NCBI GenBank assembly: GCA_027422505.1
Contig: JAPQWV010000753.1
Span: 1 to 64,000 of the forward strand
Direction: 5' to 3'
Origin: Craterostigma plantagineum
Lineage: Eukaryota > Streptophyta > Magnoliopsida > Lamiales > Linderniaceae
Length of the DNA: 64,000 bases
Below the pieces are notes generated by a model. The model worked only from the letters and a program-made list of their open reading frames with translations, made no database searches and was not told the origin of the DNA. The translations under genes were made by a program, and so were the position numbers. Below, in pieces: positions 24,889-36,467 of this stretch (its first letter is position 1; the number at the start of each line of letters is the position of its first letter).

Positions 24889-25899
24889 TCCATCACGGCC
24901 TTGACCTTGCCTTCATCCATGCGGATCTCGCCTCCCTCGATGACATGGCCGAGAAAATTGATTTTCGTTTGGCCGAACTCGCACTTCTCTCGCTTGATGT
25001 AGAGTTTGTTGGCGCGTAATTTTTCGAACACCGCATCAAGGTGTCGAACGTGCTCGTCTAGTGTCGAGGAGTAAACTACAATGTCATCGAGATACACAAC
25101 GACAAACTTGTCGAGATATTCATAAAGTACGTCATTCATGAGATTACAAAAGGTGGCCGGGGCGTTAGTAAGCCCAAACGGCATGACGAGAAACTCGTAT
25201 GAACCATATCTAGTTACACACTGTTTTGGCTTCGTCTCCTTCGGCTATGCGTACTTGCCAATATCCCGAGCGAAGGTCTAACTTTGAGAAGTATCGGGCC
25301 TTCACGAGTTTGTCAAAAAGGTCTAGCGCATTTGGGATGGGGTATTTGTTTTTGACGGTGACTTTGTTGAGCGCACGGTAGTCCACGCAAAATCGGAGGC
25401 TCCCGTCTTTCTTCTTTTGGAATAACACCGGAGATCCGAACGGCGCTTTGGAGGGGCGGATGAGTCCTACTTCTAACAGCTCATTAAGTTGGCGCCTAAG
25501 TTCGTCGAGCTCCTTAGGGTGCATACGGTAGGGTGCCATTGCGGGTGGACGTGCGTCGGGTTCAAGCTCAATCTTGTGGTCGGTCGGCCTTCTTGGCGGA
25601 AGTTCCTTCGGTAGCTCCGGGGGCATAAGGTCGTCATAGCGCGCCAAAATGTGTCGCACGCTACTTGGGGGCTGCGGTTGGGACGGGACCTTCGCGGCTT
25701 GCTCGGCTGGTCGCACCAAGGTCAAGAAGGTAGGCTCGCCGCGCGTTATGCCCCTCTTGAGTTGCAGTGCGGAACAAAAGGGTCCCGCCACGTCGTGCGT
25801 ATGGGTCTCGTAGAGTCCTTTGATGAAGCCGGGCTGCTTTCCGTCCGCGATGAGTAGGCCGCCGAGGTGGGGCATGATCATGGCCTTTACGTCCACCAA
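24798..25899 (-). pseudogene. ChrE reverse transcriptase, two frames
   Basis: 25899-25210 carries the link after protease and the N-terminal part of the polymerase ([53 protein letters not shown]). A stop and frameshift near 25205 separate it from 25184-24798, which has [19 protein letters not shown] and the catalytic box [10 protein letters not shown], then [19 protein letters not shown]. Motifs are well kept, but two shifts (about 25205 and 24850) prevent a continuous product. Confidence 0.93.
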
Positions 25900-25902
25900 A
25901 AG

Positions 25903-27432
25903 TCATTTCCGAGGATTATTTCGAAGTCGTCTATCCTCATGGCTATGAACTCCGAAGTCGAAGTAGTGGCCGAGTTTTACCGCCACGGTTGTCTTACCAT
26001 CACAAGGGTTAATGATGTTTACCGTTTTTACGGCCGTGCCATGGGGCAAAAGATATAACCCGAGTCTTTTTGCGGTGGAAGTGGAGATGTAGTTGTGGCT
26101 AGCTCCGGAATCTACCATCGCCGTTAAGTTTTGACCCAAAATAGAACAAGGGATAAACATAAGGGCGGTCTTACTCGTGCGGCGTTCTTGAAGCGTCGCA
26201 AGGTATTGTAGCTGATTAGCGAGAGGTGGCTCCGCCTCCTTGCTCTCGGCTGTGATCGAAGCTTGCTTTTGCTGCAGTTGGTTGGCCACGGTGTAGACGG
26301 CTGACTTGTGCGGGCATTGAAACCATCGGTGAGGTCCCCCGCAAAGTTGGCAGCCAGTTTTCTTGCCCGAGTTGGCCGCGGCTTGCTTGTTATGGGGCTG
26401 GGCAGCATTCGGCCGAGGCTGCGATTGGGCTGGTTTGGACGGGCTGGCCGCCGCTTGCTTGCCTTTTGCATAGCGCACGCGTTGGCCACCCCGCTTCTTA
26501 TCGCCTTGGCTAGGGGTTTGAGCGGTTGTTTCGGCGGCTTGTCGTGGCCGTGGAATGTCTCGGAGCCTCTCGGCCTCGGCAAAGGCGGATTGCAAGTCCG
26601 GGATGTTTCGCCTTGCTAGCTCGTTCTGCGCCCAAGGATAAAGACCATCAAGAAAGTTATATACCTTGTCGGCCTCCGACATGTCCTTCATGTCTAGCAT
26701 GAGGAGATGGAACTTCTTGACGTTGTCATGGATGGATCCAACTTGCTTGAGCTTTCGGAGGGCATCACGGGCGTGCCAAGAGCTATGTTGCGGAAAGAAA
26801 TGAGCTTCAAGCTCGGCTTTGAGGGCTGCCCAAGTTGTGATGCGGGCGTGTTCGTTGTCGTGCGCCTCGCGCTTTCGCGTTCTCCACCTAAGCTTGGCAT
26901 CTCCAACAAGGTAACGGGCACATACCAAGACTTGGTCATTTTCTGCGACATGGGCCGCCTCAAAGTATTCTTCCATGTCGTTAATAAAGTTGCCAAGCTC
27001 CTTGGCTTCGCGCGCGCCATCGTACGTCTCGGGTTCGGGCAGTTTGTGGCGCGGGTTGGAAGAGCCTTCGCCTTGGCTCACCATGCGGCGAAGCACCCGA
27101 ATCTCGGCCTCAAGCTCGTCCCGGATCCTTGAGTTAGCCTCCGCTTCCTCCTCAGTTTTTCGGAACAGTGCCTCAATTGAGTCGGTCGTTGTGGCTGCGA
27201 GGTGGTCGAACTTGCCGGTGAGGTCGCTAACGATTGTTGCGCCGGTATCTACGGCTTCTCTCACGGCAAGGAGCTGTTCCTCCAGCTCGACAGGGACAGA
27301 TTCTTTTAACACATCCATGGCCTGCTCGATGATAGTGAACTTACGTTCGAGCTCGGCTACTTTGGGCCTCAACGATGTGTAGCCGACCAAGATTGGGTCG
27401 CTAGAATCTTGAGAACGGGATTCACTCTCCAT
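25903..27432 (-). pseudogene. ChrE gag and protease
   Basis: The frame is open for 509 codons from the Met at 27432. I chose that codon because the longer frame begins inside the 5' LTR. It has an N-terminal coiled-coil-like region (about residues 25-125), a retrotransposon gag capsid domain (about 140-290; motif ARYLVGDAKLRWRTR), a basic Ala/Gln-rich segment, and a zinc knuckle with the compact spacing C-x2-C-x3-H-x4-C. The protease active site MVDSGASHNYIS comes near the end. The frame shifts about 25905, inside the stretch linking protease to reverse transcriptase. Gag alone may be translatable. Confidence 0.9.
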
Positions 27433-27469
27433 AGCGTGAAAAAGGCCAGCGTGTGGATGTTGAAACGAG

Positions 27470-27481
27470 GCTCTGATACCA
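27470..27481 (-). other. ChrE primer-binding site (initiator Met tRNA)
   Basis: The minus strand reads TGGTATCAGAGC, an exact match to the usual initiator-methionine tRNA complement, four bases from the 5' LTR. Confidence 0.9.
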
Positions 27482-27485
27482 AACT

Positions 27486-28399
27486 TGTCACACCCCTTCA
27501 ATACTTAGAATTTTTTTTCTCGAAAAGACGGGACGGACCGGCTCGACACGATATTAGATTATCGGGCCGATAAGCCTTAAACACTCGACACACACTTTGC
27601 GGAATTTATCGAACACGATATTTACGGGAAAGCCTCCCAACCCAACTTTTATTAATCGGGACTTTGGTACAAGGATTACAAGTACAAGGATTCTTGAAAG
27701 AGCAACTCGCCTAAGCTAAGTATCTTGCTACAAAATGCTAAGAACCCTAATTTTCGAGCTATGAGGTGAATGAATCAATTAAGAAGCTAAGATCATCTAT
27801 TTATAGAAATCGAACCAAGCTTCCTCAAGAAGTTCCCTTAATCTCCAAGTCTTCAAGAGTTAAGCTTGCCCATGCTCTTGTGGGACCCATGGGTAATGGT
27901 GATGTATTTTTTAGGTTAGGGAGAGCCATGCCTTGAAATGATGGTTAATCATTTTTCATAAGTCCTTAACTTAGTCCATGCCTCTTAAAACCTATTATCT
28001 CCTTCTTGGCATGTCCGCCACTTGTCGCCATGCATGTCGCCCACGTGTCGGCCAATGCGCACGTCACATCGCGCCGGGCTGCACGCCGCTCCCGCTCATG
28101 GCCAGCTGAATGCGCACACGTCCGCGCGCTATGCCGCTGAGCCAAGTGCAGATATTCTGGCGTCTTCGGCAGCGTCATTGCTTGCGCGCCTTTTTGCCGG
28201 GCGAATGGAGTCGGCCTCGCGCGCCCTGCGCACGTCTTGGCGCCGATGCCTCAGTATTGCCCACCATTAGATTTGCTCCTTAGTATTCTTTCACCGTAAC
28301 TTGGCGCTGCTCCTTACGGGCGCGCCCCGTATTGGCCGCTCTTTCGTCGGCCGTCGTTGACCCGCCGGTCAACGGTCAATTCCGGTCAACCTCGTGACA
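27486..28399 (-). repeat. ChrE 5' LTR (914 bp)
   Basis: Partner of 21892-22788, with the same TG...CA ends. Its outer end at 28399 is followed by the target duplication GAAAC. The GC-rich outer third (28010-28400) is open in some frames, but these are LTR sequence. Confidence 0.94.
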
Positions 28400-29185
28400 G
28401 AAACTATGCTTGATTTGGTGATTATTAATGATATGATTTTCCATGTGAAGTGTTGATTGAAAAGGATTATATATGAGCCATTCAGAATTTCGAGAAACTA
28501 AGAACTTGCGAATATAAGCCTACGAGAGATATTTGCGCAGAAAGATACTAAGAGATTCCTGAGCCTTCATTTGCGATAACTTTCTGCCATTCTGAGCTTT
28601 AACTTGCGATTCCATCACTGCACGAGTGATTCATCCCGTTATTCCTACCTCCCACCATATATTCTGTCTTCGGACGTGAGCAATACCAAGGAGGCAAGGT
28701 CGACGTTTACGCACACGTAAAGGGAAGGACGAGTTGCGGGGGCCCTTCGGTAGCAAGCTGTGTCAGTCGGGATCAGGAGATTCCGAGGAACGAAACTCGG
28801 CACGTGGTAACCTAGCGTTTCTAGTGTTCGACTTGTTTCGGTTGCGTATTGGGCTAATCAATCAATTTTGTATCCAGCTACGGTGCATTATAGTGATTGG
28901 TTAAACTCTTGGGGAGCAAACCCCAAGGAGAGGAGTAAACCCCAGTTGGGGATATAACCTCTATAAAAATCATGTCTCGCATTTACATTGCAGTTATTTC
29001 CTTATCGCTGTGAGACAGACCCGACACACATCCGACGTAACTAGGATATATCAGGCATACTCGTCACAAGCACCAGTAGGCATATCTAAGTCACTACATT
29101 TAGGATTTGTGAAAAGAAGAAGCATAAAATTTTTATAAGCCCAATTCACCCCCACCCCCCTCTTAGGCACATTTATATCTTCATT

Positions 29186-29197
29186 TGGTATCAGAGC
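29186..29197 (+). other. CopD primer-binding site (initiator Met tRNA)
   Basis: Plus-strand TGGTATCAGAGC begins two bases after the end of the 5' LTR. It sets the orientation and the inner LTR boundary. Confidence 0.93.
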
Positions 29198-29243
29198 CAG
29201 GTTACTCAAACGACGGGCCTAACAAGCCTGAGTTAAAGATCTA

Positions 29244-30305
29244 ATGGCTTCTTCGAGTTTTGATGTTTTTGCAGAGGGACAATCCCATTCCAGGCCACCA
29301 CTCTTCGATGGAACCAACTATGCCATATGGAAAAACCGGATGAAGGAATTCCTGCTTGCTACTGACTATGATATGTGGGTATCATCACGACTGGACCTCA
29401 TACTCCTAAGAAGGTGGATGGAACTCCAAAGAAAGGTTCTGACTACGATGCAACAGACAAGCGAGGAATCTCCTTGAATGCCAAAGCAAAAAAACATGAT
29501 CGCCTGCGCGCTTACAAGAGAAGAATACAATCGTGTGAGTTCATGCGAATCTGCCAAAGATATGTGGGACATGCTTCAAGTCACACATGAGGGAACCACT
29601 CGAGTTGTACAAGAAAGAATAGCCCTGCTAACCCATCAATACGAGCTGTTCAAACTGGAGGACAACGAGACTATAAGCCACATGTACGCGAGATTCATGA
29701 ACATCATCAACCAAATGTTCTCGTTGGGAAAGAAAATACCGGACGGAGAGAAAGTGCGAAAAATACTGAGATCTCTTCCAAGAGAATGGAATCCCAAAGT
29801 AGCAGCCATTTACGAAGCTAAGGATCTGGACGAGTTATCTGTCTCGGAGCTGATCGGATCTCTAACCACGTACGAAATGACTCAGATCTCCATGGAAGAA
29901 AAACCACAAGTCAGGAATACCATTGCTTTCAATGCTGAACAGAAGGAATCTGATTCTGACGACGAAGAGACTGAGGAAGACATACTAGAGCAGATCGCCA
30001 TGCTGACCAGAAAATTTGAAAAGTCCCGGCTGAGAGGAAAGTTCAAAGGAAACTCCAAGTTTCAATCTAGGAACAATGGAATATCGTCATCCGGGAACAA
30101 TGTGCAAAAATGCTTCAAGTGCAACAAGCCAGGCCTCTTCGCCTCAAACTGCCCAATGGAAAATGGTGACAAAAAGATAAAGGAGCAGAAAGCCAGGTCA
30201 CCAACTAGGAAGAGGCCGGAAGTGAAGAGGAGGAAGATCTCGCCTACATGGCCGATGATGATCAGGTATCTTCATCATCCACTATTAAGAAAATACTCTT
30301 TCTAA
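29244..30305 (+). pseudogene. CopD gag
   Basis: It starts at the Met of MASSSFDVFAEGQ, followed by PPLFDGTNYAIWKNRMKEF, a copia gag N-terminus. A frameshift near 29400 moves the frame, and the rest is open from 29478 to 30305. The capsid core has RKILRSLPREWNPKVAAIYE and LSVSELIGSLTTYEM. The first zinc knuckle reads CFKCNKPGLFASNC: the conserved His is replaced by Leu, so it should not bind zinc normally. An overlapping frame (30248-30586) continues with a Glu/Lys-rich coiled-coil-like segment. Confidence 0.9.
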
Positions 30306-31304
30306 ATGAATTATATGCTAGGCAAGAAAAATCTCATGATAGCACTTCCTCAGTCCCTGAAGTGGATGAAAAGGAAGAGATGTTTGAAATAATTCGAAAC
30401 GCAGAAAGAAGGATTAAGTCGCTCAACTCACAAGTAAAGAGTCTGATTAGGGAACGAGATGACGTAGCTAGAGAGAAGCATCAAACAGATCTAGAAAATG
30501 AGCGTCAGAAAGCCGAGTTAGAAACTCTTAAGGAAGAGAAAGTCTTGTGTAATTGCGAAAAGCTTAGGAAGCAAGAAAATATATAGAGAGACATGTCTGT
30601 TCTTAAGGTTTCTTAGAAGAAAAATCTCGTACAAATGATAGACTTCTTGTAGGACAACAAAATCTCAACATGATACTTAGTCTTCCTAGACATGTTGGAA
30701 AAACAGGGATATGATATTCCACAACACCTAAGCATGCTGCACCTTCACAAGATATTAGAAAGCCTAAATGTTTTTCATGCGGCCGTCACGGTCATTATGC
30801 TAACAACTGTTTTTTGAAGAAAGCTGATAAATCTAGATATATCTGGAGGCCAAAACTGGTTCCTAAGAATCAAAGTTCTAACACTGGCCTGCCTGTGTTT
30901 GTGAGTGTGACAGATGATATATCATGTGTTAACAGGAGTTATTTTGCCACTGACCTTTTAGGACCCAATCGAAGTTGGGCACCTCAGAAAAGAACTGATT
31001 CATGCAGGTACAAAGAAGAAAATCCAGCAAGAAAAACAAGTGGTACCTCGACAGTGGGTGTTCCCACCATATGACAGGTGATATCAGTAAGTTTGTGTCG
31101 GTGAAAGCATATGACGGAGGATATGTCTCCTATGCCGACAACACAAAAACTAAGATTATTGGAGTTGGAACTGTTGGTAACACTTTACATACTAGTATAG
31201 ATGACGTATGGTTGGTTAAGAATCTAGAACACAACCTCATTAGCATTAGTCAATTATGCGATAAGGGTCATACGGTTACTTTTGAAATGATAAGTGTGTA
31301 GTTA
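30306..31304 (+). pseudogene. CopD gag end, second zinc knuckle and protease
   Basis: 30306-30586 encodes a charged segment likely to form a coiled coil, ended by a stop. At about 30760-30820 a second zinc knuckle is visible (CFSCGRHGHYANNC), intact in its ligands. 31002-31301 holds the copia protease start WYLDSGCSHHMTG and the following GAG-pre region (VGTVGNTLHTSIDDVWLV). The coding sequence is then cut by the hAT MITE at 31313. Confidence 0.85.
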
Positions 31305-31312
31305 GAAATGAT

Positions 31313-32007
31313 TAGGGGTGGGCGTTCGGGTTCGGGTATTCGGGTTTTACCCGAACCCGATCGGGTTCGGATAGTTTGGGTCGGGTAATTCGGGATATTT
31401 GTCGGGTATCGGGTTACCCGATACCCGAATTTATTAATCGGATTGGGTATCGGGTAGTAATTTATTACCCGAATAACCCGATCGGGTACCCGACAATTTT
31501 TTTTAAAATTATTAATTTTGTACATACATTAAAAATATATATAATTACATATTTAGATATCAATATATAACTTGAGTGATGTTAAAGTTTAAATAATATT
31601 TCGACAAATTTCTTATTTTAAGTGTATAATCAACAACTGATATTTTATATCAATGCATATATCATCAAAAAAATTTAAAATATATTCTCAAAATTTTGTA
31701 AATAAACATATAAAATATGTATATATTACATTTATTGAAAACAAAATATCCAAATATTGTAAGCGATATTAATTTATAACATGGATATTTTAATATTATT
31801 GAATTATAATATTTTTAGTCATATCTCAATTAAAAAATTGGGTACCCGACTACCCGATGTCGGGTACCCGAACCTGATACATACCCGACAAGCGGGTACC
31901 CGCCGTAAATCGGGTCGGGTTCGGGTAGTGAAAATCTTAACCCGAACCCGAACTACCCGAACCCGAACTACCCGATACCCGACTATCCGACCCGATGCCC
32001 ACCCCTA
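31313..32007. mobile_element. hAT-type MITE inside CopD pol (695 bp)
   Basis: It has perfect 11 bp terminal inverted repeats (TAGGGGTGGGC / GCCCACCCCTA) and an 8 bp target duplication GAAATGAT (31305-31312 and 32008-32015), the hAT pattern. Both ends are built of repeated ACCCGAACCCG/CGGGTTCGGGT motifs that can pair; the middle is very AT-rich. It has no transposase, so it must have been moved by one encoded elsewhere. Confidence 0.92.
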
Positions 32008-32015
32008 GAAATGAT

Positions 32016-33100
32016 GACAAGGTATTATCCAGTGCATCTAGGGATAGAAATATCTATTGCATAACTCTTGATGATATCACTGATCAGAATGTCAAGTGTT
32101 TAGCAGTTACACAGGATAACACCTGGTTATGGCACAGACGCCTAGGACATGCCAATATGGAATTACTGTCTCATATCACAAGCAATGCACTGGTACGAGG
32201 TGTTCCTGACATAAAGTTCGTCAAGGGCAAAACATGCAAGGCGTGCCAAATGGGCAAGCAGACCAAGACATCGTTCAAAGCAAAGAATATGATATCTACA
32301 TCCAGACCTCTGGAATTACTACATCTCGACCTTTTTGGTCCTGTTCAAACGATGTCTCTGCGAGGTAAAAGATATGCCTTTGTCATTGTTGGTGATTATT
32401 CCAGGTACACTTGGGTGATATTCCTTGCACATAAGAATGACGCACTAGATAACTTTGCATCACTGGTGAAGAGACTAGAAAATGAAAAAAAATGAATCTG
32501 TGTAGGATACGTAGTGATAACGGACTGGAATTTGATAGTAAGTCTTTTGCATCATTCTGTGATCAGTACGGATACAGTCATAACTTCTCTGGCCCTATAA
32601 CTCCCCAACAGAATGGCGTAGTTGAACGTAAAAATAGGGTATTACAGGAAATGGCTAGATCTATGTTACATGAGTATGATATTCCTAAATAGTTCTGGGC
32701 GAAAGCTGTTAGTACAGCTTGTTATGTGTCTAACCGTGTCTTCCTTAGGCCGATATTAAAGAAGACTTCTTATGAAATCTGGCATGGTAGAACTCCAAAT
32801 ATAAGTTACTTTCGTGTGTTTGGATGCAAATATTTTATCTTGAACGATAGAGATAATAAAGGAAAATTTGACTGTAAGGTTGATGAAGGGATATTCTATG
32901 GTTACAGTCTTCACTCTAAGGCATATCGTGTTTATAATAAGAGGAAGCTGACTGTTCAGGAATCCATACATGTTACTTTTGATGAGATACCTAACGCAGA
33001 TGCTACTGATGAGGAAGGTATAGATTTGCCCTGTGCAGAATTACAGGTTACTAAAGACGGTAAGGACGATATTCTAGAAGACGAAAAAGTTGAGACACTG
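32016..33100 (+). pseudogene. CopD integrase
   Basis: The GAG-pre-integrase region (WLWHRRLGHANMELLSHI, CKACQMGKQTK) is followed by the core (HLDLFGPVQTM; IRSDNGLEFDSKSF; PQQNGVVERKNRVL) and the C-terminal part ([32 protein letters not shown]). There is a frameshift near 32490 and an in-frame stop at about 32690. The catalytic Asp, Asp and Glu are present. Confidence 0.9.
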
Positions 33101-34215
33101 GAACCAGAAGCTGATGAGCTGCAACCTAGAAAATGGAAGCATGCTTCCAGTCATCCAACAGATCAAGTAATAGGAAACATCAGATCTGGAATCAAAACTC
33201 GAGCGACTGCACGAAATCAGGATACAGTGGAATCCCATGATGTACTGCTCTCAATGATGGAACCTAAGACAGTCCATGAAGTCCTAGACGTTATCTCCTG
33301 GGTCTCTGCCATGGAGGATGAGCTATCTCAGTTTGAAAAGAGCCATGTGTGGACACTCGTAGGGAGACCAGATGAAAAATCCATCATAGGAACCAAATGG
33401 GTCTTCCGCAACAAACTCGACGAACACGGTAAAGTCACTAGAAACAAAGCGAGGTTAGTTGCAAAAGGTTATTCCCAGGACGAAGGTATTGGTTTCGATG
33501 AAACTTTTGCTCCAGTAGCTAGATTAGAGTCTATACGTGTCTTACTTGCATATGCATGCTTTAAACGCTTTAAACTTTTTCAAATGGACGTAAAAGTGCA
33601 TTTTTAAATGGTTTTATAAATGAGGAGGTTTATGTAGAACAACCACCGGGCTTTGCTAGGGAAGATTTTCCAAATCATGTTTTTAAATTAAATAAAGCAT
33701 TATATGGTTTAAAGCAGGCTCCTAGGGCATGGTATGAAAGGCTAAGTAAGTTCTTGATTAAGATAGGGTTTTCGACTGGAACTATTGATAGCACACTGTT
33801 TATTAAGTACGAAGGTAATCACATGATACTGGTCCAAATCTACGTTGATGATATCATATTTGGAAGTACTAATATCCTTCTTTGCGAGGAATTCTCTAAG
33901 TTTATGCAGAAGCAATTTGAGATGAGCTTAATGGGTGAGCTGAACTACTTCCTCGGGTTGCAAATAAAGCAGCTTGACAATGGAACTTTTGTATCCCAGA
34001 CAAAGTACAGCAAGGAATTACTGACAAAATTCGGGATGAGCGATTCCAAAGCAATTTCCACCCCTATGCATCAGACCAGCAAAATAGACTGTGATGAATC
34101 AGGTACACCAGTTGATCAAACAGAATATCGAGGTATAATCGGAAGCCTTCTTTACTTAACTGCTAGTCGCCCTGATATTATGTTTGTTGTTGGTATGTGT
34201 TCGATATCAGTCTGA
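33101..34215 (+). pseudogene. CopD reverse transcriptase
   Basis: It opens with the linker and [38 protein letters not shown] one-base loss near 33590, just after FQMDVK, shifts the frame. The next part (33600-33753) encodes the NKALYGLKQAPRAWYERL region, and 33754-34215 holds the catalytic box VQIYVDDIIFGSTN and LNYFLGLQIKQ. A further shift near 34195 leads into RNase H. Confidence 0.92.
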
Positions 34216-34791
34216 CCCTAGGGAATCTCACTTGACAGCAGTCAAGCGTATACTTAGATATATCAAGGGTACTATGAATTTTGGTTTGTGGTATTCATAT
34301 ACGGATGAATTCCCATTAATGGGATATTCCGATGCCGACTATGCCGGCTGTAGGGAAGATAGGAATGGAACTTGCCAATTACTTGGAAATTCCCTGGTAA
34401 CTTGGTCTAGTAGAAAGCAAAATGCTGTCGCCCTCTCCACAACCGAAGCTGAATATATGGCATTAGGAAATTGTTGTCAACAAGTTCTTTGGATGAAACA
34501 AACCCTTAGTGATTCGGGTTAGGATATGACAAAATTCCTATTCTGTGTGATAGCACTAGTGCCATTAGTACTACTAAGAATCCCGTGAATCATTCTCGTA
34601 CTAAGCATATTGAGGTTAAACATCATTTTATACGAGACCATGTTCAGAAGGGGAATATCAGTGTGGAATTCGTAGGAACAAATGATCAGCTTGCTGATAT
34701 CTTCACAAAGCCCCTAATTGAGGCAAGATTTTGCGACATCCGTGATCGATTGGGAATCATCGAGCTAAATAAGGTTAGTAAATCTGCCTAA
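34184..34791 (+). pseudogene. CopD RNase H
   Basis: 34184-34522 shows the RNase H start with GYSDADYAGCREDRNGTC and SRKQNAVALSTTEAEYMAL. A stop at 34522 and a shift follow. 34585-34791 holds the conserved C-terminus (SRTKHIEVKHHFIRDHV, NDQLADIFTKPL). Catalytic Asp and Glu residues are present, but the frame is split. Confidence 0.9.
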
Positions 34792-36453
34792 TTTTGCCAT
34801 TTACTCTAGGATATACTATTTTAGGAAGAAATTCGTAGATATCATTCCTGCCCTTCAGTTATTTTAGGAATCCCGGATAATTAAAAAATCCTTTCCACTC
34901 AGCTCAGTCAAATCCTTTCCATAATTATGAGATCCCGTCAAACCAGTCTGATATTTCTGACAATCCTTAGAACTGGGATTATGTTATGTTAGAAAGAAAT
35001 TCCCAATAATTCTATTTTCAGATACTCCTTTCAGCCCCCTGGATTACTTTAGGAATTTCAGATCTTATCCTTAAGCGTGATCGCTTTGTTTTAGGAACAA
35101 ATTCATAGTTATCCATTTTTGAGATCATCCTTTAGCTATCCAGATTATTTTCGGAATTCCGATCATTTAGATTTTATCTAAAAGTGTGATTATATTAGGT
35201 TGAAATTCATAATTATTCTACCTTGAGATCTCTTTCAGCCGATAAGTTATTTCAGGAAATTCGGATATTCGAAACATCTCTTATTCAACCTTTGATAATA
35301 TTTTCCTTATTTAAAATGAGATCACATCAGATAAGTCTGCAATCTCTGACCGGCGGTTCACCTTGTTTTGAAATTCAAATTCGGTTTGGAAACCAAATCT
35401 TCTTAATTCTATTTAAACCGAGCTTATCCTATCTCATTTTATCTCTTGGATAGTTGCTCATTTTTGAATGAGATCACTCGATACTTCTTCCTTTCTTACC
35501 TCAGAATTCGAACTTCACAGTTTCTCTTCTTGAAAATCATCTAAGTTATACTCCAGTTTTTAAGAGTTCCGATAAGATCACAGGGAGCTGAACAAATCTG
35601 CGATATCTGCCAGATCTGATAGTGATTACAGCGTTGAGAACGTTTTCTGATGAGTTATTCCTTCGTCTTCTAGTTATTTTGCGCCAAGTTTTCAGCCTTA
35701 AAGCCTTATTACATCCCTTTTTGATGCTGAAGGGGGAGAAGTCTGGGTAATTAATGATAGATATAAGGGGTCTAAGAATTGTCCTTGATATTCGAAATGA
35801 TTTGTGTGCGATATTCCTTTTATGTGCCTATGATATATCTTAGTGCCTATGTGTGTTGACTGAATTTGCATGAAAATATCTGCACATATGCAAGGGGAAC
35901 TTCATTGTGCATGCATTCTGACTCTTGCCCATATGATATCTACCTATGCTCTCTGTGGAACTTTGCATTTATGCTTTGGACAGTTGGAATAACCTCATTT
36001 AGATATGGGAGCAAACTAATGTAGCTTGGTAAAATTTCTGAACTTCACTAATATGTTTGCCCTGATGCTTGAACGCTTTATATGGAATATCTGCACAAAT
36101 GATATGGAATATGTGCACTCACGAATGGAATAGCTGCATTTTTTATATATCTGTGATGCTTTTATGCGTTGCTCAATATTTTGCTCTGACCTTAGGATAT
36201 ATCAGTGATGTTTTTATGCTGCGATGTGTGAACTTATGCTCTGAAACAGTGATTATGCTGCACTCACGATATATCTTTGCATGTCATATAGATAAATGCA
36301 CTTAGGCAGGGGGAGCAAATATGTATCATATGTGATTAGGAAATATCGTATGCTCTGCTTTGTGATTATGGAACACTTAGACATGTGCGCTAGGACTTTC
36401 GTGATCGAATATGCTTACATGCTTATGTGCTGCATCAATTACATGTCATCATC
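34792..36453 (+). other. CopD 3' non-coding tail with degenerate repeats
   Basis: No protein motif or long frame is visible. 34800-35300 is built of imperfect units of roughly 100-150 bases sharing words such as TTTTAGGAATTCC, AAATTCATAGTTATC and GAGATC. 35800-36420 has looser repeats of GATATATCTGTGATGC-like words. A second purine-rich tract (AAGGGGGAGAAG) lies at about 35730. SIRE-like elements sometimes carry an env-like frame here; I see none. Confidence 0.6.
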
Positions 36454-36467
36454 AAAAAGGGGGAGAA
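36454..36467 (+). other. CopD polypurine tract
   Basis: AAAAAGGGGGAGAA lies directly before the 3' LTR, the expected primer for plus-strand DNA synthesis. Confidence 0.88.

Larger units (their letters stand above)
21892..28399 (-). mobile_element. ChrE: chromodomain Ty3/gypsy element (chromovirus), full length but defective
   Basis: A 6508 bp minus-strand gypsy element is flanked by GAAAC (21887-21891 and 28400-28404). The 3' LTR of CopD shows the single, uninterrupted site. Order from the right: 5' LTR, Met-tRNA primer site, gag-protease, reverse transcriptase, RNase H, integrase, chromodomain, purine tract, 3' LTR. A C-terminal chromodomain defines chromoviruses, which often use it to steer integration. 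Frameshifts in pol and two substituted catalytic residues make this copy inactive. It is the innermost and so the youngest layer of the CopC/CopD/ChrE nest. Confidence 0.95.
20942..29183 (+). repeat. CopD 5' LTR, split by ChrE
   Basis: The LTR begins TGATGACCTTTTTGG and ends TATATCTTCA. It consists of 20942-21891 plus 28405-29183, about 1729 bases without ChrE and one duplicated GAAAC, against 1736 for the 3' LTR at 36468-38203. The two LTRs are nearly identical along their length, so CopD is not very old. Confidence 0.92.

Noticed and set aside
25651..27382. Plus-strand frames of 68-141 codons opposite ChrE gag-pol
   Set aside because: Antisense shadows of a well-supported minus-strand gag-protease and reverse transcriptase.
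27470..27481. TGGTATCAGAGC sites (also at 29186 and 59378) as possible tRNA remnants
   Set aside because: Each lies just inside an LTR and matches only the tRNA 3' end; they are primer-binding sites, not tRNA genes.
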